Shown here: positions 44,901 to 56,400 of the stretch, one piece after another
How positions within the stretch are numbered: position 1 is the stretch's first letter
How the letters are laid out: the number at the start of each line of letters is the position of its first letter
From: Pleodorina starrii
Lineage: Eukaryota; Chlorophyta; Chlorophyceae; Chlamydomonadales; Volvocaceae
Direction: 5' to 3'
Assembly: GCA_030267565.1 (NCBI GenBank)
Contig: BRXU01000001.1
Coordinates: 1,550,001-1,614,000, forward strand
Length of the DNA stretch: 64,000 bases
Made by a program: the position numbers and the translations under genes
Notes under the pieces: generated by a model
What the model was told of the DNA's origin: nothing
The model's database searches: none
Seen by the model: only the letters and a program-made list of their open reading frames with translations

Positions 44901-45511
44901 AGGGCGTCAAGCAGTCCATCCCCGGCTTCTACTCCTTCTACAAGGACTCCTTCCGCGATGTGGCTCAGGGGGCGGACACCATGGTGTGGCTGGCGCTGCA
45001 GGCAGGTGGAAGGGGAGGGGGAGGTTGTGGAGGTGGCGTTGCGTTGGTGGTTGTGGAGGCGTGGTTGTGGAGGCGTTGCATTGGTGGTTGTGGCGGACCT
45101 GATGGCTGTGATGGTCGCGGTTGCGGTTGCAAAGGCGGCGGCAATATGGGGATGGGTCTTCTTTATGGGTTTCACCGCCTCCCGCCTCCTCCCCGTCCTC
45201 CATCTTTCCCCCCTCCTCCCCTTCCTTCGCCTCTCGGTTTTACTGAGCTGCTGGTGTTCTTCTCTTCGTACTATGTTCAAGTCTCAAAACCCCCTCCCCC
45301 TTTTTGTACGGTACTGCAGGACGCCTCGGCGCTCCAGGGGGGTGCCTTTTATCTGGACCGCGCGCCGCAGCCCAAGCACCTTCGGCTGGCGGGCACGCAG
45401 TACGGCAAGCAGCAGGTGGACGAGCTGTGGTCGGGACTCGAGCGCCTGTGCGCGGAAAAGGTCAAGCCGGCGGCGGTGGCGGCGCCAGCGGCGCCAGCGG
45501 CGGCACCCTAA
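41971..45511 (+). CDS. Short-chain dehydrogenase/reductase, DHRS12-like
   Basis: Eight exons: 41971-42065, 42277-42355, 42900-43013, 43256-43357, 43752-43916, 44367-44490, 44859-45001, 45320-45511; 337 aa. Rossmann cofactor motif TGANQGLG at 46-53, NNAG at 125-128, catalytic-region Ser in VFVSSGG (175-176), and YSRDK (Y205, K209) fit a classical SDR active site. The N-terminus MGFLRNVSFLLYGPKHFGKN, SMHPGWATTEGV and AQGADTMVWLALQ match the DHRS12 (SDR40C) subfamily, and GGAFYLDRA its plant members. It is an NAD(P)-dependent oxidoreductase of unknown substrate. Intron 7 (45002-45319) starts GC instead of GT, is 318 nt and stop-free; removing it gives the family-like join WLALQ-DASALQGGAFYLDR. 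The Ala/Pro tail is low complexity. Confidence 0.88.
43495..43530 (+). repeat. Short interstitial telomere-like motif
   Basis: AGGGTTGTTAGGGTTTTAGG followed by GTTTTTGGGGG: degenerate TTTTAGGG units in intron 4 of the dehydrogenase gene. Confidence 0.6.
45002..45319 (+). other. GC-AG intron, in frame and stop-free
   Basis: Donor CTGCAG|GCAGGTGG, acceptor TACTGCAG|GACGCC. The length is 318 nt (106 codons), with no stop in the host frame, so unspliced RNA would still encode a full-length protein with a Gly/Pro-rich insert. Confidence 0.7.
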
Positions 45512-48116
45512 GTGGGCGTGCGGGATGCTGCTGCTGGGGCTGCGGGTGGGATGAGGGGGGAGGGCGGCAGGTGTTGGGGAGGAGGGGCGCCCGGGGAGCT
45601 TGCGGTGTCTGGGTTGCGACTGGTTTCGGAGTGTGGGTCGGGTCGGGCAGGTGGGGGCTTCATTTTGGGGTGGGCGGCGCGACGAGGGGTAGCACTTAAG
45701 TCGTTAAGTGAGTGGGTTTTAAGGTATCAACGCACTAATGAGGTATTGAACGGACGTGAGCAGGGTCGGAGCAGAGGGGAGCGGGACGGCGTCATGGAGG
45801 GAGCGGTGCTGTGCTAAAGAAAGCGGGAGGTGTGAGAGAGCGAGCGAAGAGAGGCGAGCGAAGAAAGGCGAGTGGAGGTGAGGAAGAGCTTGGGGGGACC
45901 GTGCTCGCCATGCAGAGACGGGTGTCTGTGTATACGTGCGTGAAAGAGAGGGAAAGACAGGGTGGGTGTCGAGGGGCGCCCCGGGGGGGTGGGCCCACGG
46001 CATGTGCTGATGTGTACTTGTGTGCATTCGTCCATCGATGAAACGGAGGGAGGCGAAGGGCGGCAGCGGCGGCTCTCTCGGGTGGGGGGCGGGGAGTGGT
46101 ATGCTCCTTTATGTAACCCCCCCCCCTTCTCGGGGGTGGGGTGGGGGAGGGGACCGGCCCTCGGGGTGTGTGGTGTTAATGCCGCGTCGCGTGGCGAGCG
46201 TCGCGTTGTGATGCCGGGCGGTGCGGAGAGGGACGCCAAGGACACTGGTCTCTTTCAGAAGAGTACAGAACGGAGAGGAAGGTGCCGCCTGCGTATATGC
46301 GAGTACTACGGAAAGGTGGCTCGGAACCGGTACAGTGGACATCTGGTCGAGGAGAGCGGCGGCGCCCTTACCAAGTGACAAAGGTGTGGTTTGCCCAGCT
46401 CGGCCGGGTGGGGCAGGAGGGTTCCAATGGGTCTGCGCTGGCACATCGCAGTGCTGTGTTACTGTACCGGTATCCTGTTCCTGCTCCTTTCCCTTCGTTG
46501 TGGCTTTGATGGGAGGATGGGAGGCTGCGCAGGGATGTGGGAGTGTGTTAAAGCCAAGTGCCGGGGATGGGGGGCTGGCTGCCTCGAGCGCAGCAGCGCC
46601 GCACCGCCGCTTCGCGGCTCGACGACCAGGCACAGGCGCCGCGCCGCGGCGGCGGTTGCGGCGGCGGTAGAAGAGCAAATCGAGCTGGAGCCGCCGCGCC
46701 GCGCGGACTGCGGAATTCCGGGCGCGCTCGGAAGACTCTGTAAAGGCGGCTGTATCTTTCTGGGAAAGGTGGGCGACAGGCTTGCGGGCAAGGGCTTCGG
46801 CGGAAAGTTGAAACAGCATTGTCCGAAGGCACCTGCTCAGCCAAAAGCAGGCGCAGCGGCGAGCCGAGAGCGGCGGTGCTCTGGAGGGCTGCTCTTATTC
46901 CTTCTCGCTTGCGCTCCGGCCTCCGGGGCGCTCCGGCGTGGGCGTTCGGGGCCACCCAGGTGCACACAACGTTTGCTGATGCGTTCGGCCTTCCGCGGCG
47001 GTCGCTCAGGGCTGCGGCCAGTCCGGCTATAGAGCCGGCCGTCAGTCGTGACCTGTCGGGCCGAGATCAGTCGGGCCGAGACCTGTCGGGCCGAGAACCC
47101 CGAGATCTGAACCATGCTGCAGCGTCTCGGCTTTACTGGTAGAGAGATCAGAGGTTGTGTAATAAGTTGGGAAGCAAAGAATTAAATGCCAGATAATCGA
47201 ATTGCCGCGCTGGTGGGGCCGCATCGAATTTCGTATAACGGATACGGCGCGGTGGGCGGCCCGGCGGCTCCGACGCAAAGCTTCGGTCAAGGCTGGTTTG
47301 TCCAGCTTTGGCAGCTTTGGCGATTCTTGGCCTGATAATTGGTATACGAGCACATGCGATGCATATCGCGCCGATTTGCACGGTTGGACATTTCCGGCCT
47401 CGGCCATGCAACGATTTTCGCGCCTTGCCGTGCAGCCGCACGACAGACCGACGCAACGGGGCTACATAACGTTCAGCCCAGCCACATGCCAAACAAGCCC
47501 CTCCGAAGCTCCAGCACAACTTTTAACAGCGGCACTTTAGGGCGTGCCCTCGGGCGTTTCGTGATCTGCGGTGGCGCAGTGAGCTATTCTGTATTGGTTC
47601 TATTCTCGCCACCCGTCTCCCTGCTTCTCTTCTTTCCCTCAGCTTTTCCTTGAACTCTTCCTGTTATCAACACCAACTTTCAACACATCTCAACAACTCC
47701 ACAGCCGCAAAAGGTGAGGGAGGGCGCCCCGTCGATTTGCTGTGTCGGGACGCGCGACAGTGTGTCAGCAGGCGCCCTATTTGAGCGGCTCGCTCGCTTT
47801 CACCGCGCGAGCGCTTACGCCGCATGATTGCCCAGCAGATAGCCCAGCAGACAAAGAAAGCAAAAACAACTTAGCGCGTAGCTGCTGTCCCGAATTTGAC
47901 GTTGCGACGACGCTTTGGCGCTGTTCCCTTCACTCTGGCCTTGCCTGCCGCGTAGGACTCTCAACACAACGGCGATCTTCTTCTGTCCATTTGCGGACAA
48001 ACAACAACGGCATCAAACAAGCCTCAAGTGCCAGCTGCCAGCAACAGTCAGCCCGGCCCAGCTGCCAGCCAATCACGCAGGCTATTCTCCTTACTTTCTT
48101 CAAGGCTTCTACCACC
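45512..48116. other. Intergenic, 2.6 kb, no supported gene
   Basis: No frame with coding character or family match. It holds a 3 x 15-bp tandem repeat at 47051-47095. The 3' end is the presumed promoter/5'UTR of the first expansin-like gene. Confidence 0.4.
47051..47095 (+). repeat. Three 15-bp tandem units
   Basis: ACCTGTCGGGCCGAG, ATCAGTCGGGCCGAG, ACCTGTCGGGCCGAG back to back. Confidence 0.9.
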
Positions 48117-50478
48117 ATGGCTTCTTCTGCCGCCGTCTCCGCCAGCGCCGCCCCCCGCGGCCGCGACAACGATCGCCCAGCCGCCGGCTGCTGCTCCGGC
48201 TCTTCTTCATCCTGCGGCCGCGCCGCCTCGACGACGTCTTCTTCTTCTCCTTCGCTTTTCCGCTCTCTGCCGCTGCTGATGCTGTCGGCGCTGCTGCCCT
48301 TCTCCGCGCGTGCCCAGGACTGGCACACGGGCCGAGCCACCTTTTACGGCTACGATGGAGGTGGGTTGAATTTTCGCAAGATGCGTGGCGCGCGGCGCGA
48401 CTGGTATTTCCATTTTGCAGAATTTGCGGATAGGATGGGCGGTCGTCGCTGGCGCGCCGACGAGCCGCTCGGTCGGTGCGCGTCGACGCGGCCCGCGGTT
48501 CGGCCGCGCGGCCTTTCACATGCCTGCGCAATAGATGCTAAAAACATGGCACGATTTTTAAGAACATTTACCACGTGTCCGGTGAGGCATTGAGCGGACA
48601 GCGCTGAGCGGGCAGCTCAAGCTGTACGCGATCCCGCTGCCATGCGCATGCATCATGTATGCGAGCTTGCACGATGTGGGTCGGTTTCTGTGCGATGTGG
48701 GTTCGCCTTTGCGTGATGTGGGTCGCGTCCGCTGAAGCTTCATGCAGCGCAGTGACTATTTATAGAACAAATTGGCGGCGATATCCATAAAAAAATCGGC
48801 GGCTTTGACTATCGGCGGGTACAGCCTTACCCACCTTTACCGGTACCCCCACACGAACCACTTCCGGCCTTGTGTTACCCGATACGGCCTCGATCGACAC
48901 CCAGTCACCCACGCTCTCGTCCCTACCGCACCCGCGCGGCTATCCTTTATTATCCACCCCGCCTTTTGGTCGTGCCTGCCCCCCGCGCGCGCCTCCCTAA
49001 ATGTTTGTTTCCTGCACCACCACTGCCACCTCCACCCAGGCGCCACCATCGACCAGGGCTCCTGCATGTACGGCCCCCTGCCCAACAGCATGGTCAGCAC
49101 CGGCCGCAACATCGCCGCCCTCTCCGATGCGGACTGGGACTTCTCCGGAAGCTGCGGGTAGGTGGCAGGAAATCACCTGACCCTACATGCGCTGCATGCA
49201 GGGTTGTTCGACCAAAGGGCCTTCGCCTGGCTGGCTGGCTGGCGGCGGTGGCCGGCGCACGCTGAAAACTTCCGTGCATGCGCCTAATAAGCGAAACAAC
49301 AGGCTCAGATCAAGGTCCCCTTCCCCCTTTTGTCCCCTCCGCAGCCGCTGCTACGAGGTGCAGTGCAACCCCGGCTCCTTCACCGATGGGTACGGCAACT
49401 ACATTGACCGCAGCGGCGCCTGCTATCAGGGCACCTCCGTCATTGTCACGATCACCGACTCCTGGTGAGATGGGGGGAGTGAGGGAGCGGTAGGGACATG
49501 TGAAACGGGCTTTGATGCGGGCGGCGGTGAATGGAAGTATGTTGTGCGCGGTAGAAGCGAGTATGCTCCCCAGTCCCCAGCGGTCCTCACACGACTAAAA
49601 AACCCATGTCTGCCCCGCCCCGCCCTGCCGCCTCCCCCTGCTCCGGGCTCCGCTCCGTCTTCGCAGCCCCTGCAACTACCCAGGTGGGTGGATTCGGTGG
49701 GCCGGTGAGACCATGCTCTCGCCTGTGCGAGACTGCGAGCGGGGCGGTGGGCTACATGCTTTTTACGTAACCGCCGGTGCAAAAAGAGTTGTACCGGCTG
49801 CATTACTTTGTAGTAGGTTATGCGCGCTGAACTCGCCTCACGTAAGGCAGCATGCTCAATCGGCTGCTGACGCCCGGTACATCTAGCGGCGATCGATTTG
49901 ACTGATTTGGGTCGCTGCGTGCACGCCTTTCCTTGCTGTGTCCTTTTCTTCTGCAGCCAATCAGTACTCCAACAGCCGGTGGTGCTGCGGTGACATGTAT
50001 CACATGGACTTGTCCCAGGAGGCATTCTCCGCGGTGGGTTGGGTTAGGGGGGGGGGCGGGTTGATGAGTTGAGAGGGGCGGTGACTCAGTGGGCAGGGGA
50101 GAAAGGTGTATCGGTGTTGCCAGCTCCATGGCGTCCCGCCGCATCGACAGCTGTGATCACATTATCAGACAAGACGGTACGCAGCACCTGGTCAGTAATC
50201 TGTCCCGTGTCAAATAAAAGCCGTTGGCCCGCTCTGCAAAAATGTCTTGTGTAGTTGAAGCAGCTCGAAACACCATTACGGTATCGCCGTCCGTCCTGAT
50301 GGCAGTACCGCCATTGTCGTCCGCCTGGATTTCCTTCCGCCGCGACCCACATGCGCAGATTGGGGACATCAGCCAAGGCGTCATGGGCATCACCTTCCGT
50401 CAGGTGGACTGCCCGGGCGGCTTCATCCCCTCGCCGCGCAAGGCCACTTCGGACTACCTCGCCGGCACCGGCCAGTGA
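48117..50478 (+). CDS. Expansin-like secreted protein A (DPBB domain only)
   Basis: Six exons: 48117-48360, 49040-49157, 49345-49464, 49667-49683, 49957-50033, 50359-50478. All GT-AG; 231 aa. The ATG context is ACCACCATGG. A hydrophobic segment at 49-66 (FRSLPLLMLSALLPFSARA) precedes the mature domain; 48 residues before it is long for a signal peptide. The domain reads WHTGRATFYG, GSCMYGPL (expansin GACGYGNL), RCYEVQC, VTITDSCPCNYPG, then RWCCGDMYHMDLSQEAF, which carries the HFD-type motif as H-M-D-L with the GH45-like Asp, and GITFRQVDCPGG. There is no C-terminal CBM63. Known: expansins loosen cellulose-based walls; volvocine walls are glycoprotein, so the target is unclear. Paralogue of the gene at 53450. 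Confidence 0.87.
48673..48728 (+). repeat. Degenerate GYGATGTGGGT tandem repeat in intron 1
   Basis: Three imperfect units of about 21 bp around GATGTGGGTCG, GATGTGGGTTCG and GATGTGGGTCG. Confidence 0.7.
49667..49683 (+). other. 17-nt micro-exon of expansin-like gene A
   Basis: CCCCTGCAACTACCCAG between AG and GT. It completes DS-C-PCNYP-(G/A). The same-length micro-exon, one base different, occurs at 55912-55928 in gene B. Without it the reading frame breaks. Confidence 0.85.
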
Positions 50479-53449
50479 GCTGCAGTGAGCTGATGTGGGA
50501 CAGGTCAGCGCACATACCCCCCCCCGCCCCACGAGCTTTTCATTTCTGGCGTAGCGGCGGTTGCAACGCCCTCGGCGCCCGGCCCTTGGCTGGCGCGCGG
50601 CGGCGGTGGAGTGTGGTAATGTGTGGTGCGGGTAAATTTAGTTGCTGACGCAGTGCGGTGACACGCATCACGATGACGGATGTGTAGCGAAGATAGGGAG
50701 CGGAGAGTACAGAGAGCGAGCGAGACGAGAAAAGTACATAGGCGAAATAAGGCCAGGGCCCATGACTGGCGGTCTGTTACGCCTGTCCCCATGACGGGTG
50801 GCCTGGAAATGCAGGATGTGAGCGGAGTCAGGGATGCGCAGCGCGAATATGGGCACCAATCGGTCGTGCGTTGATTGCGTACGTGAATTGGCGGCGGGCG
50901 GCGCGTTTTATGGATGGAACCATTCCACACCATGCCTTCTTTTGTCCATTTTGGTGTCTCATCAGAGGTTTTTGGCGGCCGGTCGGCCGGGCTGTGGCTA
51001 TCCCAACGATAAAGCGGCGGCGGGCAATGGTGGGGATGGCGATAGCCGGCGGATCCGGTGCGCGCATCATAAGTGGAGTGGTGTATCGACGTTTCTTTAG
51101 CAGGATGGTGGGTTCATTTTGCGCAAGGTTTGGATCTGCGGCCCTGCATGACATAATACGGTTTTGCATTGTACAGTGCACCAACGGCGCTCTGAAGAGG
51201 TGGGTATGGGTATCTCGAGCATTTGTGCCGGCAGGTCGGCAGGCAGCAGGCAGGTTCCAAACCCTGTTCGTCTTTTGCATGGCATGTAGCATGTGGAGGT
51301 TGCATGTTGCGGTAGGAGTTGCATCTGGTACCGGTGCTGGACCTAGCGGTAGCTAGCCATCCCCCATTGGATGTATGGCCGGCAGGCGATGCTGGTGTGC
51401 CGGACTTTTACAATTGACATAAGGCATCCAACCTCAAATTGTAAAGATTGTGCATGTCAATATTGCTTTCCTGTGCTGACGTTCTATTCACCCATTTGGT
51501 GCAAACGGCCTCCGCCGCCGCCTCCGCCTCCGCCTCCGCCTGCCTCCGCCATGATTCGTGGCTCTTGCCTTAGCACAGTGTGTGGGGAAGGAGGTCAGCC
51601 GTCGCCACAGACACGGCTTGTGTCACGAGTTAGCATCTAAATATCGCATACCGGCAAACCGGGATTATATTTGCACATCTCTTCAGTCAATGAGGAATGT
51701 ACCGTACCCCGCGCGTGGCAAGGCGTTTTGAGTAAAACGCTTGTGTTCTCAACGTTTCTCAACATCGTAGATACGGTGCGCTGATATAGCTGGATAGAGT
51801 GCCAAGCAGCAGCAATGTTATCTGTATGTATTTGAAACTATCGAGCGCTGGCGTCAGCCAGCTTCGAGGCATTCATAGGCACCGGCGCTCAACATGTGGG
51901 TAAGCACGCCACGCGCACACGCAAACGTTCAATCTGACACGGTCAGTCGCACAGCACCCCGACACGAGGGGGAGGTAGGGCTATCGCGAAGGCAAGGACT
52001 GTGGCAGGAAATAAAGCCGCCGGTGCTGGCGTTGCGTCAAAAGACGCGCCCAGCTGCCGCCTAACGCTTCACAGCCCCCGCCTGAGGCCTCCAGATGACG
52101 TCATCATCGCCTCACCAGGCCTCAGCCGACGAAACGCCAGCGCGCGCCTCGCGCGACGGACAGCTTGCAGGCCCGCTCGATGACCGCTTTCTTAGCATGC
52201 GGCGTCTTTTTATGAGCACGGCTTCCGAGCCCATTAATACGAGCCCCGCCGCGCTTTCGCAGCCTGATACCTTGCATCCGATACGCGCAAAATCGCTAAA
52301 AAGCTGCGCGTCACGGCATATCCCAGCGCAGCGATCAAAAATTTTTCAAATACAAAATTTTATCATTCTGACAAATCTGCGACCGCTGCGGCCCACAGTG
52401 GGCTCCTCTTGTGAGTCGTTGGCGAATGCAGGGCGTTTTCGGGTGGCGAGGTGCCGTTGTGCGTTGTGAGCGCGTTCGGCTCGACGCTGCATTCGGCGCG
52501 CTCACACGTCAGACAGATCGACCTGACAGCTCCAAGCAAATATAATATCCCAATTCACGCGCTTTAATGCGCGGCTGAACAGCGCGGCGGGCCTGCCTGC
52601 TGGCGGCCGTGGTCGCATTCCCGTACATTGCATGGGGCTCCGATCTTTTCGCGGGCCACTATGAAAAGAGCTCCGGCAATCGCCACGCACAATCTCACTC
52701 GATATCAGCGCCCACTAAAGTGGTAAAGTTACTCTACCTCGGGTAGTTTGAGCGCGTGTCGAAGAGGCTTTTGCTGTTGTGCGCTACCCCAGCCGCCAGC
52801 ACCGCCGCCGATTTGGCCTTTCCTCGCGCCGTTGCGGCCAGCGTTTCGCGCATTTGCGCCGAGCAGCACAGCAGACTTAAGGTACGCGCGCGCGCCGCGT
52901 GCGCGCGGCAAAGCTGCGTTCCGTCTGCGTTGACTGACTGACTGACCGGGGACTTCGGCCCGGCGCCGGCATTTGACGCGCCCTCAATCGGCGGCGCACC
53001 CGAGCAGGCGCATTGACGTCCATTTCCACACATCTTTCTTAATCGCAGGTTTTGCGGGCGTCGGTTCGCGGCTCGAGCCCAGTCGTCCTGCCCGTTCTGC
53101 TGCCAGCTGTAAAATCGCCCCGGCCAGCCGCCGGAGACTAGCTCTGTGCCTCAGTGCAGCGCGCAAGCAAGCGCGCAAGCAAAGCACTCTCTAGTCTCTA
53201 CCAGATCGCAGCGACAACGGCGCGTCTGAGCAGCGACAACGTCAACGGAGGCTTCAGCCAGGCAAACGCGACGCGCGAGCCATTCGGTTTGCTGCTGTCT
53301 CCCGTGCGTTTCGTTGTCTTTCCCGCGAGTTAGCGCCGGTCCAGTCGGTCTGTTGCGTTAGGCCTGTCTTGCGCTCCGTTGTGCGACGAGGAGTGGGAAG
53401 AGAGCCGTGTGCCGCGCGCCGCGTTTTTTTCTCGTTTTATCTGTCGGGA
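50479..53449. other. Intergenic, 3.0 kb, no supported gene
   Basis: Separates the two expansin-like genes. Frames here lack coding character. Contents are ordinary: a CCGCCTCCG repeat near 51510-51550 and AT-richer patches near 51640-51860 and 52330-52380. Confidence 0.4.
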
Positions 53450-56400
53450 ATGTCGCCAATTACGTCGTCACCGTCGCGTCTTTCTCTGAGCTCCTTGCTG
53501 CCTTTGGCGGGCTCGAATAATCCGCCGCGGCGTCGCGAGGATGCCATTTCCCCCATTTGTTATTACACGGCGGCGAGCCAGAGCGCGGGCGCGAGCGCGT
53601 GTGCCAGTTTGTGTGCGAGCGCGAGGCCGTGTGAGAGTGTAGTCAGTGTGCGCGCCGGAGGTGCTCGGGGGGTGCTGCGGCGGTCGCCGCGTCGGGGTGC
53701 GGCGCGCAGCACCGCCGCCGCCGCCGCTGCCCTCTCACTTGCCGTGCTCTCTGTCTGGATGGGCCCCCCGATTGCGACAGCGGATGACGGGGGATGGAGC
53801 ACAGGCCGGGCTACGTTTTACGGAGGGGTCACGGATGGTGAGTGGGATGGAGTGGGGAGTGGGAATGGAGGCGGGAACGGGCGGCGGGCGGCGGGGCTTC
53901 ATTCCAGGATCCCACGGGAGCGGGCGCTGCGGCCAAGGGCGAGGCGCGGGCAGGGCAGGGTTGTCGCGGGCTGCAGAGAGGAAGGGAAAGGGACGGAAAG
54001 GGCCGCCGCGCTTGAGGGCGGAGCGCGTGGCTGGCTTGCAATCTTTTGAAGAGGAGGCCTGCGAGGCCGCGTTCGAGCGCATGTCGATCGCGGCGCCGCG
54101 CTCTCGTTCTCAGCCGGTTGCAGCCTTTCGGTAACGAAAACATTCGTTGCCAATCGCTGTTTGGTCCGGCGCGAAGAGGTGAAAACACTCCCGGCTGAGG
54201 TCCATCACGCAAGCGTTTGAATATTTTGAAACTGCTCTCCAAATATGTCGCCCCAGACCGACAAGTATATATATTTTTTTATATGGCTTTAACAAAAATC
54301 AATCCGGACTCTAAGTGGCCTGCAGAAGGCCATTGTTGGTATCTTGACAAACTGATACTTGCTTGCCAAAAGTAGGCCGCGGATCCAAGCCGTTCCAGCA
54401 ATAATGTTGCTTTTGTTCTTGTGTCGCTGGTGTATTGCACAATTTGACTCTAAATTGGGCCGTACTTTGCTCCACCAACTGAACCCCGGACATCCTCCTC
54501 CCGCAGGCGCCTCCATCAACGACGGCTCGTGCATGTACGGACCACTGCCCAACTACCTCGTCAGTACGGGCACCGACATCGTGGTACGTGTGGTATGTAA
54601 GGTGCAGCTCCTACGACAGGGCAAACCACGCGCACAACAGCGACATACGACACGTACGACAGTGGTTGGCACTCCCGTGCCGCATGGCTGTTTCACATCG
54701 TCCTGTACTGCGCACAGTACGGCCGTACCGACAACTTTTCTGCCGTACTTACTTCAAGCTCGCCGGTAACAAAATCCCACACAAACTCGTGCTCACGCAC
54801 CTCCAGGCGCTGAGCGACCAAGCTGGCGACTTCGCGCAATCGTGCGGGTGGGTCGTGCGTGGCTTGAGAGCCTGGCTGCTGGCCGGGGCTTCTTTTGCTC
54901 TCTTGGGTCGCATCCGGGGTCGCTGATGAGCCTCCACACGTGTGTTCCCACACGTGTGCCCACACACGTGTTTAGCCCGACGGATGTTGAACCCCTCTCG
55001 CCGCCACTTCCCTTCGCGCCCTGGCAGCTCACCTCCGCGCCCACAGCCGCCAACCCCCTCCGCTGCGCGTCTTTCTTTGCTTGCTTAATCTTTAAATGTG
55101 GTTCTTCGCCTCGCTTCGCTTCGCGCTGCACCCCTCGTCCCCCCCCCCCCGGGTGAGGGGGCGGCTCCTCCCTTTGTCCAAACCACTCCGACCCGTCTTC
55201 GCATTCGCGGTCGCCTTTCCATGTCCCGCCCCGTCGTCCTTCGCCTGCCCCTTCCTCAGCCCCCTCCCTCCCTCCCTCCTCTGCCCCTCCGCAGTCGCTG
55301 CTACGAGGTGCAGTGCAACCCCAGCTCCTTCACAGATGGGTACGGCAACCACATTGATCGCACCTACGGCTGCAACCAGGGCTCAGTCATCGTCACCGTC
55401 ACCGATTCCTGGTAGGACGGGTGCGTGTGTGTGCATGTGTGTGTGTGCGTGGGGGTATCCGCGTGCGTGGGGGTATCCACGTACAGGCTAGAGCCCGTAA
55501 ACGGGGTGGTGGGGTGGGGTGGAGTGTCGTACGACGGTTGGGTCGGAAGGTGCCGTACGCCATGCGTGTCGTACCCGTATGTATGATGGTGTAAAACTCC
55601 AGAGGACTGACTCTGTGTGCGTGTTTGTGTGTTCCGGACCACACACACTTGCGCGGCGCCAGCTGTGGCGGCAGGGGCAGGGGCTGTTCGCGCCGGGGAG
55701 TGTTCATTTTAGGAAACGAACGGTTAGTACGGCTTCCGCGGTACATGCCGTATCGGGCAGGGGCTGTAGGTGGTGGTTTCGGCATTTGGCGCCGCCCGCT
55801 CGTCGTAACCCCTCCCTAACCACGAACCACTGAGACCCCCTTGTTCCCCTTGTTACCCTGCTCGCCTCCCCCCGGATTCTTCTTCCCACCCCCGATCACC
55901 CCGATCCGCAGCCCCTGCGACTACCCAGGTGTGTGTGCGTGTGTGCGTGTCTGTTGGTGGGCAGCGAGGGAAAGAGGGGTGGGAGAGCGAAGTGTCCCGT
56001 GTGAGGAGGGGGCGGGCGCGCCTCTGTATTGGTATGCGGTGGGGAGGCCACTCGCCCGGCTGGTTGGGGTAACGACGTGTACCGTACATCAGAATTTCAA
56101 TCTATTTCATGTCATCCCGGATGGCATTCAGAAGCACCTTCAGAAGACTTGCAGCGATGACTTAAGAAATGCATACTATCGTATTAGTCCCTGAATCCGA
56201 AAGCACGCGCACGCCCCCTCCCCCCTCCACATACACACCACCACCACCACCGCCCTCCGCCCGGCCCGACGTGTTGGCGCCATGTTGCTCTGCCGCCGAG
56301 TCTCCATGTATGTCGTGAAGCTGCTCACAGCCCCCGCCTCCCTCCCTCCCCCGGGGCGGCTCCCCTCTCCTCCCCTCACCCCTCTCCTCCCTCACCCCTC

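Noticed and set aside
44843..45511. Unspliced reading of SDR exons 7 and 8 as one exon
   Set aside because: The 106-residue insert is Gly/Val then Pro-rich and interrupts the family-typical WLALQ...GAFYLDR spacing; a GC-AG intron explains it better.
46221..47032. Frames at 46221-46670 and 46391-47032
   Set aside because: Overlapping frames on both strands of similar length, no recognisable motif, and a CG-rich random composition.
51990..52470. Open frames at 52001-52183 and 52095-52469
   Set aside because: Composition is random for the base content, with no domains, no splice partners and no paralogue.
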